From the NCBI GenBank assembly GCA_002722565.1, contig PBMG01000007.1, positions 106,423-170,422 of the forward strand: DNA of 64,000 nt, given 5' to 3'. Every line of letters begins with the position of its first letter. Position 1 is the first letter of the stretch. The stretch comes from Acidimicrobiaceae bacterium. GTDB lineage: Bacteria; Actinomycetota; Acidimicrobiia; Acidimicrobiales; Poriferisodalaceae. The position numbers and the translations under genes were made by a program. This document shows, in pieces, positions 11,881-23,351 of the stretch. The notes beneath the pieces are model-generated. The model ran no database searches, had not been told where the DNA came from, and saw only the letters and a program-made list of their open reading frames with translations.

Positions 11881-13386
11881 TCAGGAACATAAAGGCCCAA
11901 TGTCTTCCGGATTTAACGCCTCTAGTTCTTTTCTTGTCCCTTCGTAGAATCTTCTCCAAACAATAAAGGCAGCAATAAGCGGTCCTATCCAGAGAACAAC
12001 TATGCCGGGGCCAAAAGAGCCCCAACGAAGTCTCATCCAACCCGCAGCAATAATTCCTATAGAGCCGCCCACCACTCCGATAGCGCCAACGATCGTCGCG
12101 GCTCGAGCCCGAACTGCGGTAGGAAACATTTCGGCTCTATAGACACCTATTGCTGGCAGTAAGCCGCTGGCCAGAGTGATGGCGGCGAAGGCAAGTGGCC
12201 ATAGCAGCACTCCAGATGAATTAAAGAAGATAGTCGTAATACCAAGTCCAAGTACCGTTGCCACTCCCACTACGATTCTGCGACCGCGTAAGTCCGCCAC
12301 CCGGCCCGCTACATAAAGACCGATCCCTCCCGGTGTGGCAGTCGTCACCACGAAAAGGCTGACCTGTAAAGCGCTGAAATTGTGCTCGTCACGCAAATAT
12401 TCGTTTCTGAACCAATCGATGGGCGACAGAAAGAGTCCCAGCAAGAAATAGGTTCCACCCAATAGCAAAAGCGGTCTCCAGTAGTTGCTCAATTTGAGAC
12501 TGGCGACTTGGTTTATGAATCGTCGACTTTCCGGAAGTTGGCGAATAGCGCCGGCTATGAGGGGAACCATTAACACGGGAATGAAAAAAATAAGGCGCCA
12601 CGACCATTCAGCAAAACCGGCTATGGGTTGGGTCCATACAACGAACCCGGCCCCCAAGGCGGCAGAAAGACCTAAGACTGAGAGACCCCAGGCGCGACTG
12701 CCTGCAGGAAGTTCCTCCAGAGCGAAAACGACAATTATGACGCCAAGTGTCGCATTAGAAGTCCTCACGACCACCAGACAAGCAGCGAATGTCTCTATGG
12801 ACGGAGCCAGTGCTGCCATACACGAGAAAGCGATCCCAAACCCCATGGCCCATGCGAGGATGCGCCGACGACCATGCCGGTCAGCGAGTATAGAAAAGCC
12901 GATCGCCAGCAAGGTCCCAACGCGAATAAGAGCTCCCAGTAAACCCTGGCTTAGCTGATCAACTTTGAACTCATCAGCAGCGTATGTGTGAGTCTCAGCC
13001 GGTGCGTTGGACAGAAAACCTGATAGGAGAGCGATAGCGCACAAGGTCGAGAATATCGTTGTCGCTCTTTGCCCCAAATGATCAGGGGGAGCCCAAAACG
13101 GAGAGGTGCCATCGTCGCGACGGTTACGGAGGGCGTGACGAACCGGTAACCGAAAAAGAAAACCGAACCAAGGAATTGAGAGTTCGTACTCAAACTGCTC
13201 CTTGACGAGGTGTCTGCCTTGATTCGACGAAATAACGAGGGTTCTTTTGTAAACCGTAAAAGGACCATCAATCAGTGAAAACTCACCGTTTCCTGCGTCT
13301 GTTTCGCGAACCAAATCTGCTCTTGGAGAGCAGACGCGCTTAAGACCCTCATCATCTAAATCGTGAGTTATTTCTAAATGAGCCAC
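11881..13386 (-). CDS. MFS transporter with an N-terminal soluble domain
   Basis: A 501-residue membrane protein. From about residue 108 on there are about 12 hydrophobic segments, with the MFS loop pattern ADRHGRRRILAW between helices 2 and 3 and GRVADLRGRRIVVG in the second half. Residues 1-100 are hydrophilic and not part of the carrier fold. This extension (ending FWAPPDHLGQRA) precedes the first helix and may be a degenerate START/SRPBCC-like domain, which is only a guess. Substrate is unknown. It is divergent from murA with 44 bases between. Confidence 0.8.
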   Translation of the reverse strand: MAHLEITHDLDDEGLKRVCSPRADLVRETDAGNGEFSLIDGPFTVYKRTLVISSNQGRHLVKEQFEYELSIPWFGFLFRLPVRHALRNRRDDGTSPFWAPPDHLGQRATTIFSTLCAIALLSGFLSNAPAETHTYAADEFKVDQLSQGLLGALIRVGTLLAIGFSILADRHGRRRILAWAMGFGIAFSCMAALAPSIETFAACLVVVRTSNATLGVIIVVFALEELPAGSRAWGLSVLGLSAALGAGFVVWTQPIAGFAEWSWRLIFFIPVLMVPLIAGAIRQLPESRRFINQVASLKLSNYWRPLLLLGGTYFLLGLFLSPIDWFRNEYLRDEHNFSALQVSLFVVTTATPGGIGLYVAGRVADLRGRRIVVGVATVLGLGITTIFFNSSGVLLWPLAFAAITLASGLLPAIGVYRAEMFPTAVRARAATIVGAIGVVGGSIGIIAAGWMRLRWGSFGPGIVVLWIGPLIAAFIVWRRFYEGTRKELEALNPEDIGPLCS

Positions 13387-13430
13387 GCGAGTGATGTGTC
13401 CTTCGCCACTTAGATGAACATACTGGAGAG

Positions 13431-14678
13431 ATGGATAAATTCCTTGTGCGGGGAAGTGGGCCCTTAAACGGCGAACTTCATGTTGGCGGAGCGAAGAATA
13501 GCGCCCTGAAGCTTATGGCAGCGTCGCTGTTGGCCGAAGGATCGACCCGCCTAGTCAATGTTCCTGACATCACCGATGTCGCGATAATGACTGAGTTGTT
13601 GGAAGCCATGGGAGTTGAGATTCAAAGGACAGGCCACTCTGTTGACATCAATGTCCCCGATGAAATCGACCCAATAGCTCCATATAGCTTGGTGGAGCGC
13701 ATGCGCGCTTCAATAGTCGTGCTGGGACCGTTGCTTGCGAGAATTGGTCGAGCCCGAGTAGCGATGCCCGGAGGAGATGATTTTGGGTCGCGTCCTATCG
13801 ACATGCATTTGCAGGGGTTAGAGCAGTTAGGAGCCAGATTCTCGCATGAGCACGGCGATATAAACGGCGAAGCCGATCGCTTGGTCGGAGCAGAGGTCTT
13901 CTTAGAATTCCCTTCTGTAGGAGCCACTGAAAATTTGTTGATGGCATCCGTCTTGGCTGAAGGTGTCACGATTATTGAGAATGCAGCTAGAGAACCAGAA
14001 ATTACTGATCTAGCTAACTTCCTTTCAGAAATGGGTGGTCGAATTGAAGGTGTAGGTACATCGCGTCTGCGAATCGAAGGCGTCGACAAACTAACTCCCA
14101 TTACTTACACCGTGATCCCAGATCGGGTGGAAGCAGCGACCTATCTCTCTGCGTTAGCTGTCTGCGGCGGACAGCTTCGTCTAGAAGGGGCGCGTGTGGA
14201 CCACATGGAGATGCTTTTGCGCAAGCTTGAAGAGATGGGGATGATCCTCGAAGAAGATGACTCGGGTCTACAGGCAAGAGTTCTGGGTCGACTCAAAGCT
14301 GTGGATGTTTCCACGCTTCCCTATCCAGGTTTGGCTACTGACTACAAACCATTCTTGGTTGCTGCTCTAACCGTTTCTGACGGAGCTGGAATGGTTACAG
14401 AGAATATTTTTGCCGGGCGTTTTCGTTATATAGATGAGTTGGTTCGAATGGGCGCAGAAATACGAGCAGAAGGCCGTCATGCGGTTGTTCGTGGTGTCAA
14501 GCGGCTATCAGGAGCCCCTGTTAGAGCCCATGACATAAGGGCCGGAGCCGCTCTGGTAGTTGCGGGATTAGCAGCGGATGGCGAGACAGCTATTTCTAAC
14601 GCACATCACGTAGATCGGGGTTATGAAGATTTGGCAGGTAAGCTCTCCTCGGTCGGCGCCCAAGTCAGTCGAACGTGA
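13431..14678 (+). CDS. murA: UDP-N-acetylglucosamine 1-carboxyvinyltransferase
   Basis: First committed enzyme of peptidoglycan synthesis; it transfers enolpyruvate from PEP to UDP-GlcNAc. The 415 residues show the family start FLVRGSGPLNGELHVGGAKN, then ERMRASIVVLGPLLAR, and the C-terminal segments IPDRVEAATYL and DIRAGAALV. The catalytic-loop Cys of E. coli MurA (Cys115) is replaced by Asp116 in MPGGDDFGSRP. A Cys to Asp change at this site is known to give intrinsic fosfomycin resistance in mycobacteria and others. The ATG start has GGAGAG upstream. Confidence 0.95.
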   Translation: MDKFLVRGSGPLNGELHVGGAKNSALKLMAASLLAEGSTRLVNVPDITDVAIMTELLEAMGVEIQRTGHSVDINVPDEIDPIAPYSLVERMRASIVVLGPLLARIGRARVAMPGGDDFGSRPIDMHLQGLEQLGARFSHEHGDINGEADRLVGAEVFLEFPSVGATENLLMASVLAEGVTIIENAAREPEITDLANFLSEMGGRIEGVGTSRLRIEGVDKLTPITYTVIPDRVEAATYLSALAVCGGQLRLEGARVDHMEMLLRKLEEMGMILEEDDSGLQARVLGRLKAVDVSTLPYPGLATDYKPFLVAALTVSDGAGMVTENIFAGRFRYIDELVRMGAEIRAEGRHAVVRGVKRLSGAPVRAHDIRAGAALVVAGLAADGETAISNAHHVDRGYEDLAGKLSSVGAQVSRT

Positions 14679-14705
14679 TCGATTACCCGCCGCTGATTGT
14701 GATAG

Positions 14706-15668
14706 ATGAACAGGCTGAGCAGAGATCCCGTAGCCTTACTGGAGGCAGCACGTGAGGGGCAGCGTCTAGCGCTTGCCAGGCTCATGTCCTTAGTTGAACG
14801 CGGGGGCGATGAAGCCCGTGCATTGGGAGCGCAGACATACTCTCAAGTTGGGGGTGCCTATACCGTTGGGATGACAGGCGCCCCGGGTTCAGGGAAATCT
14901 AGCCTGACAGCCGCTCTAGGGTCAGTTGTTCGTTCAGAAGATGAACGCCTAGCAATTTTGGCAATCGACCCGTCATCTCCCTTTACAGGCGGCGCCATTC
15001 TAGGTGATCGGGTCCGTATGCAAGATCATGTTATGGACGACGGAATTTACATTCGCTCGATGGCGACCCGAGGTCATCTTGGAGGTCTTAGCCTTGCCAC
15101 GCCACAAGCTATTCGAGTGCTCGACGCGTTGGGTTGGCCATGGGTGCTCGTTGAAACGGTCGGAGTTGGACAAGTTGAGGTAGATATCGCGGGAGCGGCA
15201 GACACGACGATTGTGGTAGTCAATCCGGGTTGGGGAGACGCGGTTCAAGCCAATAAAGCTGGACTCATGGAAGTGGCTGACATTTTCGTGATCAATAAAG
15301 CGGACCGAAAAGGCGCAGATGAAACCCGTCGAGATATTCAACAGATGCTTGAATTGTCATCCTTGGGAGATTGGGAACCACCGATTTTAATGACTGTGGC
15401 TACCGACCAGATTGGCGTTGAAGAGCTTTGGAAAGAAGTAGGAGCACATCGTCAGTATCTCGAAGAGTGCGGTGAACTTGAGGTGCGACGCAACCGACGC
15501 GTTGACGCCGAACTAAGCGAGATTGTGAATCGAAGCCTCGAAAAGAGGGTCGTAGCGACAATGGATAGGCCAGAAACAGCCGAACTTAAAGAGAAATTGA
15601 TGCGCGGTGAGATCGATCCCTATGCAGCGGCGGCCGAGCTTATTGCCCTGGCAGAGGCCGTGGATTAA
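14706..15668 (+). CDS. meaB: MeaB/ArgK family GTPase (methylmalonyl-CoA mutase chaperone)
   Basis: G3E P-loop GTPase of 320 residues. The P-loop GAPGSGKSS is at residues 58-66. Then come the Mg-site segment AIDPSSPFTGGAILGDR, the motif SMATRGHLGGLS, the switch segment VETVGVGQVEVD and the base-recognition NKAD. MeaB protects and reloads the B12-dependent methylmalonyl-CoA mutase. No mutase gene is in the window, so the partner must be elsewhere. It follows murA by 27 bases and overlaps the end of the opposite-strand fusion gene by four bases. Confidence 0.88.
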   Translation: MNRLSRDPVALLEAAREGQRLALARLMSLVERGGDEARALGAQTYSQVGGAYTVGMTGAPGSGKSSLTAALGSVVRSEDERLAILAIDPSSPFTGGAILGDRVRMQDHVMDDGIYIRSMATRGHLGGLSLATPQAIRVLDALGWPWVLVETVGVGQVEVDIAGAADTTIVVVNPGWGDAVQANKAGLMEVADIFVINKADRKGADETRRDIQQMLELSSLGDWEPPILMTVATDQIGVEELWKEVGAHRQYLEECGELEVRRNRRVDAELSEIVNRSLEKRVVATMDRPETAELKEKLMRGEIDPYAAAAELIALAEAVD

Positions 15669-16792
15669 TCGAGTTCATCTCGAGCTAACGCGAACACGGC
15701 TTCTCTTTCGTTGGGAGAGAGACTTACATCTAACAACCTGAGTTCGGCGGCCTCGCGGACGTACGCTAGGACTTCGCCTGCTCCGAATTCCTTAATAAAG
15801 ATTTTTGCGAATCGTTTCCTAAGGCTCGTGACGAGTAAGCGGCCGAGCCGCCCGTTGTTAGATTCGGATGTGCGAAGAATCACGTAAGTCACGGCAGCAT
15901 CGAACGCTGAACAACCACGAGCCGAGCTGTTCCAGTTCAGCACCACGGGGCGTCCGTTGCTCATTCTGATCGCTGCAGGATGTAGGTCCAGATGGACTAT
16001 CGAGTCACCTTCGCTAACGCTTTCCCAGTCTTGCGGAGCGGCAACTGTTCCTAGAGCCCGATGCAAGCGGGCGAGATTCTTTGCATGTCTGCCTAGCGTC
16101 CATGGCCTGGATACGAGGTCCTCTAACATTGTTGGGCCGTCGATGCGTTCCATCACTAACGAAGATGTAGATAAGCGCTGAGACAACTTAGGTGCTGGGA
16201 AACCTGCATCAGCCAGTATCTCTAACGCTTCAGCTTCGCGAGATAGATCCAGTTGATGGGTGCTCGTCCGAACTACGTGGCCGGGGCCATAATGACGAAG
16301 TTCCCAATGGGAACCAATATTTATGAGTCCTGCCGGTTCGAGCCCGGTTCCTGCTTGTTGTTGTTCGAGGATCCTCCTCCTCAGACCTCTCAAATTTCGT
16401 TTCCAAATAGCCGTAAGGATTGGTTTGGCGAGTTGTTCCCCGAACTTGCCTGCAAAGTGCCATGGCAAGTCAATGGACTCGACCCAGCTGAAACGTGTCC
16501 CTCCTGCAACAGGATCAAGTGTGAACCGGCCAACCCCAGTGACGATGCCTGAATGTTTGACCGCCATAAGTTTTTCGTGTTCCCACTCAACTATTTCCAT
16601 TTGATCGCGAACTCGAAATGGCCCGACAGCTGTTAAGCACACAAAGGTCACCCCTAGACCTTCCGATATCTCAGATGTCACTTCTACACTTAGAGCATCC
16701 ATCATCCACTCCGAATGCTTTGTTACGTCTCGGAGGTAGTCCCACACTTCTTTAGGTGAGGCGGGTAGATCAATTGATATTTGGATCTTCAT
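15665..16792 (-). CDS. SRPBCC domain fused to an APH-like (probably inactive) kinase domain
   Basis: Two domains in 375 residues. Residues 1-145 look like an SRPBCC/polyketide-cyclase lipid-binding domain (ASPKEVWDYLRDVTKHSEW, then GVGRFTLDPVAGGTRFSW). Residues 160-375 resemble an aminoglycoside phosphotransferase/choline kinase domain: VMERIDGPTM, LARLHRALG and HLDLHPAAI. The catalytic-base Asp269 is kept. The metal ligand Asn that normally lies five residues later is Ala274, and the Asp of the later D-W motif is Asn286 (VLNWN). That predicts a pseudokinase. It is upstream of nothing obvious; a methyltransferase gene precedes it on the same strand 30 bases away. Confidence 0.7.
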   Translation of the reverse strand: MKIQISIDLPASPKEVWDYLRDVTKHSEWMMDALSVEVTSEISEGLGVTFVCLTAVGPFRVRDQMEIVEWEHEKLMAVKHSGIVTGVGRFTLDPVAGGTRFSWVESIDLPWHFAGKFGEQLAKPILTAIWKRNLRGLRRRILEQQQAGTGLEPAGLINIGSHWELRHYGPGHVVRTSTHQLDLSREAEALEILADAGFPAPKLSQRLSTSSLVMERIDGPTMLEDLVSRPWTLGRHAKNLARLHRALGTVAAPQDWESVSEGDSIVHLDLHPAAIRMSNGRPVVLNWNSSARGCSAFDAAVTYVILRTSESNNGRLGRLLVTSLRKRFAKIFIKEFGAGEVLAYVREAAELRLLDVSLSPNEREAVFALARDELD

Positions 16793-16822
16793 CTACTTTT
16801 GCTCTCAGGCTGGGGATTGGAA

Positions 16823-17584
16823 TTAAGAATTCGCTGAAGCGTAGACCGACACGTGGTGATCGCTTGTGCTGGTAAACGCGCTTTGCTGCCAGTCTTGCCA
16901 CCGCTCCACTAATTTCAAACTTTGACGGGCTGCAATCTGATCGAGTTCGTCGGGAGTCTTGATCAGAATTCTCCAAGGTCGCAATACGGCGCCGCTTTCG
17001 CTTAACTCCACACTTTGGCCCCGTACGATTCCCGAAACCTTTTCTCGAATAGTGATGTTGAGCACAGTCGCATCCTTGAGGTAACGGAACTCGACTCCTC
17101 TAGTTGGCAAAAGAGAGTAGTTAGAAGGCACAAAGGCTTCGACAATGAATAACCCATCTGGCGCCAAACGATTGCTTACGAGTTGAAGACATTGTTCCTG
17201 TTCAGCTGGATCAACGAGGTTAAAGAACGTGTTGTACGCACAAAAAATGATTTTAAACGGCCCGGGCGGAAGCCAGTTAGACATATTTGCTAGATGTAAC
17301 TTAACGATCCCTGAACTATCCCTAGCCCGCAAACGTCTCAGCATTTCAGGAGATGAGTCCACCCCGGTTGTGGGTATACCTTTAGAAGCTATCGGCAGAG
17401 CTAAACGACCAGTTCCTACTCCCAACTCGAGAACATCGAGACCTTGGGAAAGGCGGCTGATCAGAGACACAGTGCCTTTAACATCGGTTACCTGTTGGTA
17501 CCAATCGTCGTACACGTCAGCGAATGCATCGCCGTAGGTCGACGATAGATAATTGACTGAATTCGACAGCTCCATACCACTCAC
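16823..17584 (-). CDS. Class I SAM-dependent methyltransferase
   Basis: A 253-residue methyltransferase of the Rossmann type. Motif I is VLELGVGTGRLALP, the acidic end of strand 2 is in TTGVDSSPEML, motif III-like is LHLANMSNW and motif IV is FKIIFCAYNTFFNL. The substrate is not identifiable; the C-terminal beta region is typical of small-molecule methyltransferases. It is divergent from the cysteine desulfurase gene, with 26 bases between. The downstream SRPBCC-kinase fusion is on the same strand, so they may form a pair. A start at the second Met (17575) is possible. Confidence 0.8.
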   Translation of the reverse strand: MSGMELSNSVNYLSSTYGDAFADVYDDWYQQVTDVKGTVSLISRLSQGLDVLELGVGTGRLALPIASKGIPTTGVDSSPEMLRRLRARDSSGIVKLHLANMSNWLPPGPFKIIFCAYNTFFNLVDPAEQEQCLQLVSNRLAPDGLFIVEAFVPSNYSLLPTRGVEFRYLKDATVLNITIREKVSGIVRGQSVELSESGAVLRPWRILIKTPDELDQIAARQSLKLVERWQDWQQSAFTSTSDHHVSVYASANS

Positions 17585-17610
17585 TTTATTTCGGGCGTAG
17601 CCTTGAAGTA

Positions 17611-18753
17611 ATGAAGACAGCCAAGGTTGATCGCCCCATATATCTCGATTGTGCTGCCTCTACTCCGGTCAGGCCAGAAGTCCTTGATGCAATGACTCCG
17701 TACTTTACTGAGCACTTTGGCAACCCATCAGGTGTTCATCGTATGGCTCGGTCATCAAGGGCAGCTATAGACGATGCCCGAGAGATTTGCGGACAGCTCC
17801 TAGGATTTGGGCCCCATGAGATTGTCTTTACCAGTGGCGGCACTGAATCAGACAATCTCGCTATCCATGGAGTATGCGGATCGAATGGCGTAGCCGTTTG
17901 CCCCGAAACTGAACATCATGCGGTATTGCACCCAGTGGAATCTCATAAAGGGCGACTGATAAAGGTCAGCTCAGTCGGTGATATTGATCTCGAGCACCTT
18001 GAGACTCTGCTCGATGAGAACGTATCTGTTCTTTCGGTCATGTTGGTCAACAATGAATCAGGCAAAATCATCGACCTCGAACCGATTGCCGAGCTCAGAG
18101 ACCGCCATGCCCCGCAAGCCGTGTTGCATACAGATGCTGTTCAAGCAATTAACTGGCTCGACATCGTCGATGCCTCAGCAAGGGCAGACATGCTTTCTAT
18201 CAGTGGTCATAAATTTGGTGCACCGAAAGGGGTCGGTGTGTTGGCGGTCCGCAATCATGTAGCGCTCGCTCCGCAATTACTTGGCGGAGGTCAGGAAGCG
18301 GAACGGAGAAGTGGAACGCACAATACGGCCGGCATAGTAGCGATAGGCGTTGCACTGCAGCATCTTGAGAAGTCACGCAAGAGCGAAATTGCACGGTTGG
18401 GGGTTCTCAGCGAACGACTGGCTAGCGGTTTGCATTCAGCTATGTCTGGTTGTTTCGAAACGATCCCTCAAGCAGAAAGAGCAGCGGGGCTTCTGCAGTT
18501 AGTCATTGAAGACATCGAGAGCGAAGCTTTGTTGGTATTGCTCGAACGTCACGGGGTAATGGCATCAGCTGCGGCATCCTGCGCATCCGGAGCAATGGAC
18601 CCTTCACACGTGTTGGCCGCAATGGGTATGGACAGGGTGCTAGCAGCGGGATCTCTGCGACTTTCTGTAGGTTGGTGCACTGAAGAATGGGAAATACAGC
18701 GCGCCGTTGAGGTGATACCTCGGTGCGTTGAACAACTCAGAGGTGCATCGTGA
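17611..18753 (+). CDS. Cysteine desulfurase (IscS/NifS family)
   Basis: PLP enzyme that takes sulfur from cysteine and passes a persulfide to acceptors. The N-terminus YLDCAASTPVRPEVLDAM is the family start; FTSGGTESDNLA is the cofactor phosphate site, Lys201 in SISGHKFGAPKG is the PLP lysine, and a catalytic Cys is in AAASCASGA near residue 325. The 380 residues are the usual length. Its stop overlaps the GTG start of mnmA by four bases, so it most likely supplies sulfur for tRNA 2-thiolation; a wider role in Fe-S assembly cannot be excluded. Confidence 0.92.
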   Translation: MKTAKVDRPIYLDCAASTPVRPEVLDAMTPYFTEHFGNPSGVHRMARSSRAAIDDAREICGQLLGFGPHEIVFTSGGTESDNLAIHGVCGSNGVAVCPETEHHAVLHPVESHKGRLIKVSSVGDIDLEHLETLLDENVSVLSVMLVNNESGKIIDLEPIAELRDRHAPQAVLHTDAVQAINWLDIVDASARADMLSISGHKFGAPKGVGVLAVRNHVALAPQLLGGGQEAERRSGTHNTAGIVAIGVALQHLEKSRKSEIARLGVLSERLASGLHSAMSGCFETIPQAERAAGLLQLVIEDIESEALLVLLERHGVMASAAASCASGAMDPSHVLAAMGMDRVLAAGSLRLSVGWCTEEWEIQRAVEVIPRCVEQLRGAS

Positions 18754-19778
18754 GTCGCGTTTTGGTCGCAATGTCAGGTGGCGTTGATAGCGCGGTCACC
18801 GCTGCCCTTATGAAAGAACAGGGCCATGATGTCACCGGAGTGACCCTGAAACTCTGGGGCGGTCCTCAAGATCAAGGATGTTGCTCGGTTTCAGATGTAG
18901 ACGATGCGCGCCGAGTTGCTCAGCAATTAGATATTGATCACTTCGTATTTAACTACGGCGAAGAATTTGATCGACATGTCGTTGGTCCCTACGTAGATGC
19001 TCACGCAGTTGGACTAACACCTAACCCATGTATCGAATGCAACCGGCACATCAAGTTTGATTCGTTAGTTACTCGTGCCCGAAAGTTGGGATTTGATTCG
19101 GTAGCTACTGGTCACCACGCCAGGATTATCGAAACCGATAAAGGTTTGCGGCTTGCTCGAGGAGTTGATGAGGGTAAGGACCAGTCCTATGTCCTGTATA
19201 TGTTGACAGCCAGCGACCTTTCCATGCTCAAGTTTCCGGTCGGTGAAATGACAAAGAACCAAGTACGTGAACTAGCGAGTCATCGAGGTTTACGATCAGC
19301 TACAAAGCCAGATAGCCAAGATGTTTGCTTTATCACTGCTTCAGAAGGACGGGCCCGTTTCTTGTCCGACCGACTGGACCTACACACGGCGGACGTGGTC
19401 GACGTAAAGGGCAATGACCTTGGGTCCATTGACGCTGTCGAGCTAGTTACTATCGGTCAACGAAGAGGGCTCAATCTCGGTGGAAACGCCGATCGAAACT
19501 ACGCCGTGCAGGTAGATGTGCGGTCACGTCGAGTTGTTGTGGGTAGCGCTGAAGACCTACTCTCAGAAGATGTTTGGTTATCAGACCATGTCTGGGCAGA
19601 TCAGCCGCATGTAGGGCCAGTACATGTCCAAATCAGTGCTCATGGCGCTCAAGCACCTGCTTATTTGACCTCTGATGGAAATGTGCACTGGGACCAGGCT
19701 CGGCGGAAGGTAGCGCCCGGCCAAGCAGTGGTGTTCTATTGTGACGATCTGGTGATAGGCGGAGCTACGGCAGTCTAA
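18750..19778 (+). CDS. mnmA: tRNA 2-thiouridine synthase MnmA
   Basis: Adds sulfur to U34 of Lys, Glu and Gln tRNAs. The PP-loop SGGVDSAVTAA is at the N-terminus, the first catalytic Cys is in the motif NPCIECN and the second in DSQDVCFIT. The segment ATGHHARI is typical. The 342-residue protein ends with the usual beta-barrel domain. The GTG start overlaps the desulfurase stop. Sulfur donor and thiolase encoded as a pair make a functional unit. It converges on the membrane protein gene with a three-base gap. Confidence 0.94.
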   Translation: MSRVLVAMSGGVDSAVTAALMKEQGHDVTGVTLKLWGGPQDQGCCSVSDVDDARRVAQQLDIDHFVFNYGEEFDRHVVGPYVDAHAVGLTPNPCIECNRHIKFDSLVTRARKLGFDSVATGHHARIIETDKGLRLARGVDEGKDQSYVLYMLTASDLSMLKFPVGEMTKNQVRELASHRGLRSATKPDSQDVCFITASEGRARFLSDRLDLHTADVVDVKGNDLGSIDAVELVTIGQRRGLNLGGNADRNYAVQVDVRSRRVVVGSAEDLLSEDVWLSDHVWADQPHVGPVHVQISAHGAQAPAYLTSDGNVHWDQARRKVAPGQAVVFYCDDLVIGGATAV

Positions 19779-19781
19779 AAA

Positions 19782-22799
<3,018 letters not shown>

Positions 22800-22807
22800 A
22801 AGATTTG

Positions 22808-23272
22808 TTAGAAAGAGGTCCAACACCATTGGTGGTCAATATTGTCGACTTCAACATCGATGATCGGAATGGCAATCACTCTGGCGCAAATGAGGCCTCT
22901 CCGAAGTTGAGAGATCACCATGCCATCCCCTGGACTAAAGAAAAACTCGCCTAGTTGCGTAGTGCCAGCGGTTAGCTGATCGTTGGGAATGGAAACTCCA
23001 TCAATTATGAGAGTTGGTTCCCAACCAGGGCTTAACGAAACACCGGCCAATGTCTGCTTGGGAGCCTGGGCACCTTCTTGAGGGATGACGGCGAGCAATC
23101 CAGTAGGAAAAGTTGACGGCTGAGGAGCTCCTCGAGTTGAGGAGGCAATCCAGATCACAAATACCAATGCAAGAGTCACCAGTATCGTCACGGATGAAGC
23201 CACGCCCTTTCTGAGACTCCAGTTGGGAACGTGAGCGTTCGCAATCCGATTACCTTTTTGGGACTTCTTCAC
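22808..23272 (-). CDS. Hypothetical single-pass membrane-anchored protein
   Basis: A 154-residue protein with a basic N-terminus, one hydrophobic helix at about residues 24-44 (VASSVTILVTLALVFVIWIA) and a probable extracytoplasmic domain of about 100 residues rich in strands. Two Cys occur near the C-terminus (LICAR and HQWCW). I do not recognise the family. GTG start at 23272 with GAGAG just upstream. It is divergent from the PASTA protein gene 79 bases away and converges on ligA. Its placement suggests an envelope role but nothing more. Confidence 0.5.
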   Translation of the reverse strand: MKKSQKGNRIANAHVPNWSLRKGVASSVTILVTLALVFVIWIASSTRGAPQPSTFPTGLLAVIPQEGAQAPKQTLAGVSLSPGWEPTLIIDGVSIPNDQLTAGTTQLGEFFFSPGDGMVISQLRRGLICARVIAIPIIDVEVDNIDHQWCWTSF

Positions 23273-23351
23273 CTCTCTATCATGGCTGAATATTGGAACA
23301 GTTGAAATTCGGCGCTATGAGATTCGCTGCAAGTAGCGGTACTGTCGAGAC

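Noticed and set aside
12485-12958. Plus-strand open frame of 157 codons inside the MFS gene
   Set aside because: Opposite to a membrane protein gene; Arg/Ala-rich translation without domain pattern.
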